Assembly (NCBI GenBank): GCA_012932295.1
Contig: JAAONU010000016.1
Span: 30,751,290 to 30,815,289, forward strand
Reading direction: 5' to 3'
Origin: Cyclina sinensis
Lineage: Eukaryota > Mollusca > Bivalvia > Venerida > Veneridae
DNA: 64,000 nucleotides
Under the pieces are notes generated by a model that was given only the letters and a program-made list of their open reading frames with translations, had not been told where the DNA came from and searched no databases. Position 1 is the first letter of the stretch. Each line of letters opens with the position of its first letter. Below are positions 62,701 to 64,000 of the stretch, piece after piece. The translations under genes and the position numbers were made by a program.

Positions 62701-64000
62701 GGAACACTGTACATCAAATATGTATAATATATAGTATCCATCAACTACAAGTTGAAACTTTCGATTCACTTCAAGTTAAAAAACCGACTATGTTAAATAG
62801 ACTTTGTTATTTAACAGAAGTCAATATTTGAATTTAGCACACTTGCTATATGATAAACTTATCAAACAACTAACCCACAGTTGGTGTAATAAAAAGTTTC
62901 TGATCTATGTTTATGAATACATTAGACATTGTAAGATTTTTGCAGTACTTTATACACATGTGATAACGTTTCTGAACTAATGATGTTAGATAAGGAAGAG
63001 TTTTCTTTAGTGATTCAGTATGCTTGACGAGACAGAACAGCATTAACAAGAAGTAAATTTTTAAGACAAATCGACAAAGAAAATTCCTGCATTAAGCCTT
63101 AGCAGATTGATTCACCAAGTTACACTTATGAGGTTAATTTTGAAACAAAAGATCTGAAATTGTGTTTAATACCACTTTGAAATCCACACGTAAAAACTAG
63201 AAATAAGTTTGCCATAACGTCTGTAAGAAAAAGACAGGCCTTTACTTGTCAAGACATCTGCTTGCCTACCACTTATTTCATCATTTCTTGTCAACATATG
63301 TAACAAGCTCATTTAGATCTACGCATAGTTATGTGTGGTCTAACTATTGAAAAATTCAAAACTCTGTAATAGAGTTCATTAATAGTGCACACAATGTCAA
63401 TCTATTTTAATGATTGTTGTTTTTATCATGTTTGAAGATTGCAAACAAATGCATTAATACCGTCAAGTCGCACGACAAAGCCGGCTCGCATTATGTCTGT
63501 CAGTACTACATGTAAGTGTTGTTAGTGCTTAAATTCTTGTTACAATTTAAAAAAGGTAAATTACTTGAAATATGAATTTAATTTTATAAGAATATATTCG
63601 TCTCTGTCATCACGTTTCTAAACAATGTTTCGTGATATCAATATGATACTTTAGATATTCCTTCATAAAATCTACTTTCAGCTAGTATTTTTTCTTCAAT
63701 TTAAAAATATTGCAGTGCCAGTAAATGTCTGAAACCAAGACACTTATAAATGAAATATGATATTTCAGAAAAATCCGAAAAAGTGATTTAAGGCGAATTA
63801 ACAATAACATGCGCATACGATATCATTTCACTGAAACGTTGGTGTCACATATAGCATAGTTTCACGTTTAATGTAAAAATGTTCATACGAGGACAGACAA
63901 AAATCTATACATGGGCTTACTGAAACAGTCTGGACAGAAGAAAATCTAATTGACCGGGTCTATAAGCTGTCAGACCTATGTTATTTATTGCCTCCAATAA
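59733..64000. other. Gene-free right flank
   Basis: Contains the 61-kb palindromic element, a small duplicated CTGGTAATTACCAG-type unit (60732-60822), and two copies of a repeat with AAGAAAATCT..GACAG (60003-60065, 63925-64000) related to 41380-41440. No exon is supported. Confidence 0.5.
60990..61590. mobile_element. Palindrome plus TIR-bounded body, 61-kb copy
   Basis: A palindrome of about 170 bp (60990-61163, centre GGCCGTAGGCC at 61079) is followed by a body with inverted ends CATTCTAACA (about 61160) and TGTTAGAATG (about 61573-61582). The centre TCACGAAGGCCGTAGGCC resembles TCACGAGTGGCGTAGCC of E1. The body has a GC/CpG-rich patch (GACGTCAGCGGGCGCACGC at about 61470). Confidence 0.6.

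Overview
The window is AT-rich animal nuclear DNA: short coding exons with GT-AG introns, long gene-poor stretches and dense repeats. Tandem units of about 158 bp followed by an (ACGG)n-type microsatellite match the pearl family known from bivalves, so a bivalve mollusc, probably a clam, is the best inference. There are no operons, CRISPR arrays or bacterial features. Gene models below were built by hand from reading frame, splice sites and intron phase.

Layout. (1) 4.3-12.7 kb, minus strand: a complete six-exon tetraspanin of the TspanC8/TSPAN33-like type, all introns phase 0. (2) 13.9-20.75 kb, minus strand, and 22.7-24.6 kb, plus strand: two divergently transcribed paralogues. Each has a signal-peptide exon, a LamG/concanavalin-like domain with a Thr/Ser-rich mucin-like stalk, and a small cysteine-bearing PAN/apple-like domain. 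First coding exons (52 nt) and last exons (263 nt) are identical in length in both. (3) 25.7-27.95 kb, plus strand: a three-exon calmodulin-like EF-hand gene whose 3' end is tandemly duplicated. (4) 28-52 kb: mostly non-coding repeats plus two possible minus-strand exons of an unrecognised gene (29.4 and 35.1 kb). (5) 52.27-59.10 kb: a nearly complete but mutated L1/Tx1-type LINE bounded by a 17-bp target-site duplication. (6) 59.1-64 kb: repeats only.

Mobile DNA dominates. Besides the LINE there is a hAT-type element with 8-bp target duplication (45.3-46.2 kb), a Mutator-like element with 9-bp duplication carrying a possible captured exon (30.5-31.0 kb), a TTAA-flanked MITE (41.7-42.1 kb), a 102-bp MITE (13.2 kb), tRNA-like SINE pieces, pearl-like clusters in opposite orientations (38.4-41 and 46.9-47.7 kb), and a recurring unit made of a long palindrome next to a body bounded by inverted repeats (6.9, 17.2, 18.0, 32.9 and 61.0 kb). 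Coding genes cluster in 4-28 kb. The secreted LamG-PAN pair is the most interesting gene-level object, and the palindrome-plus-body family the most interesting repeat.
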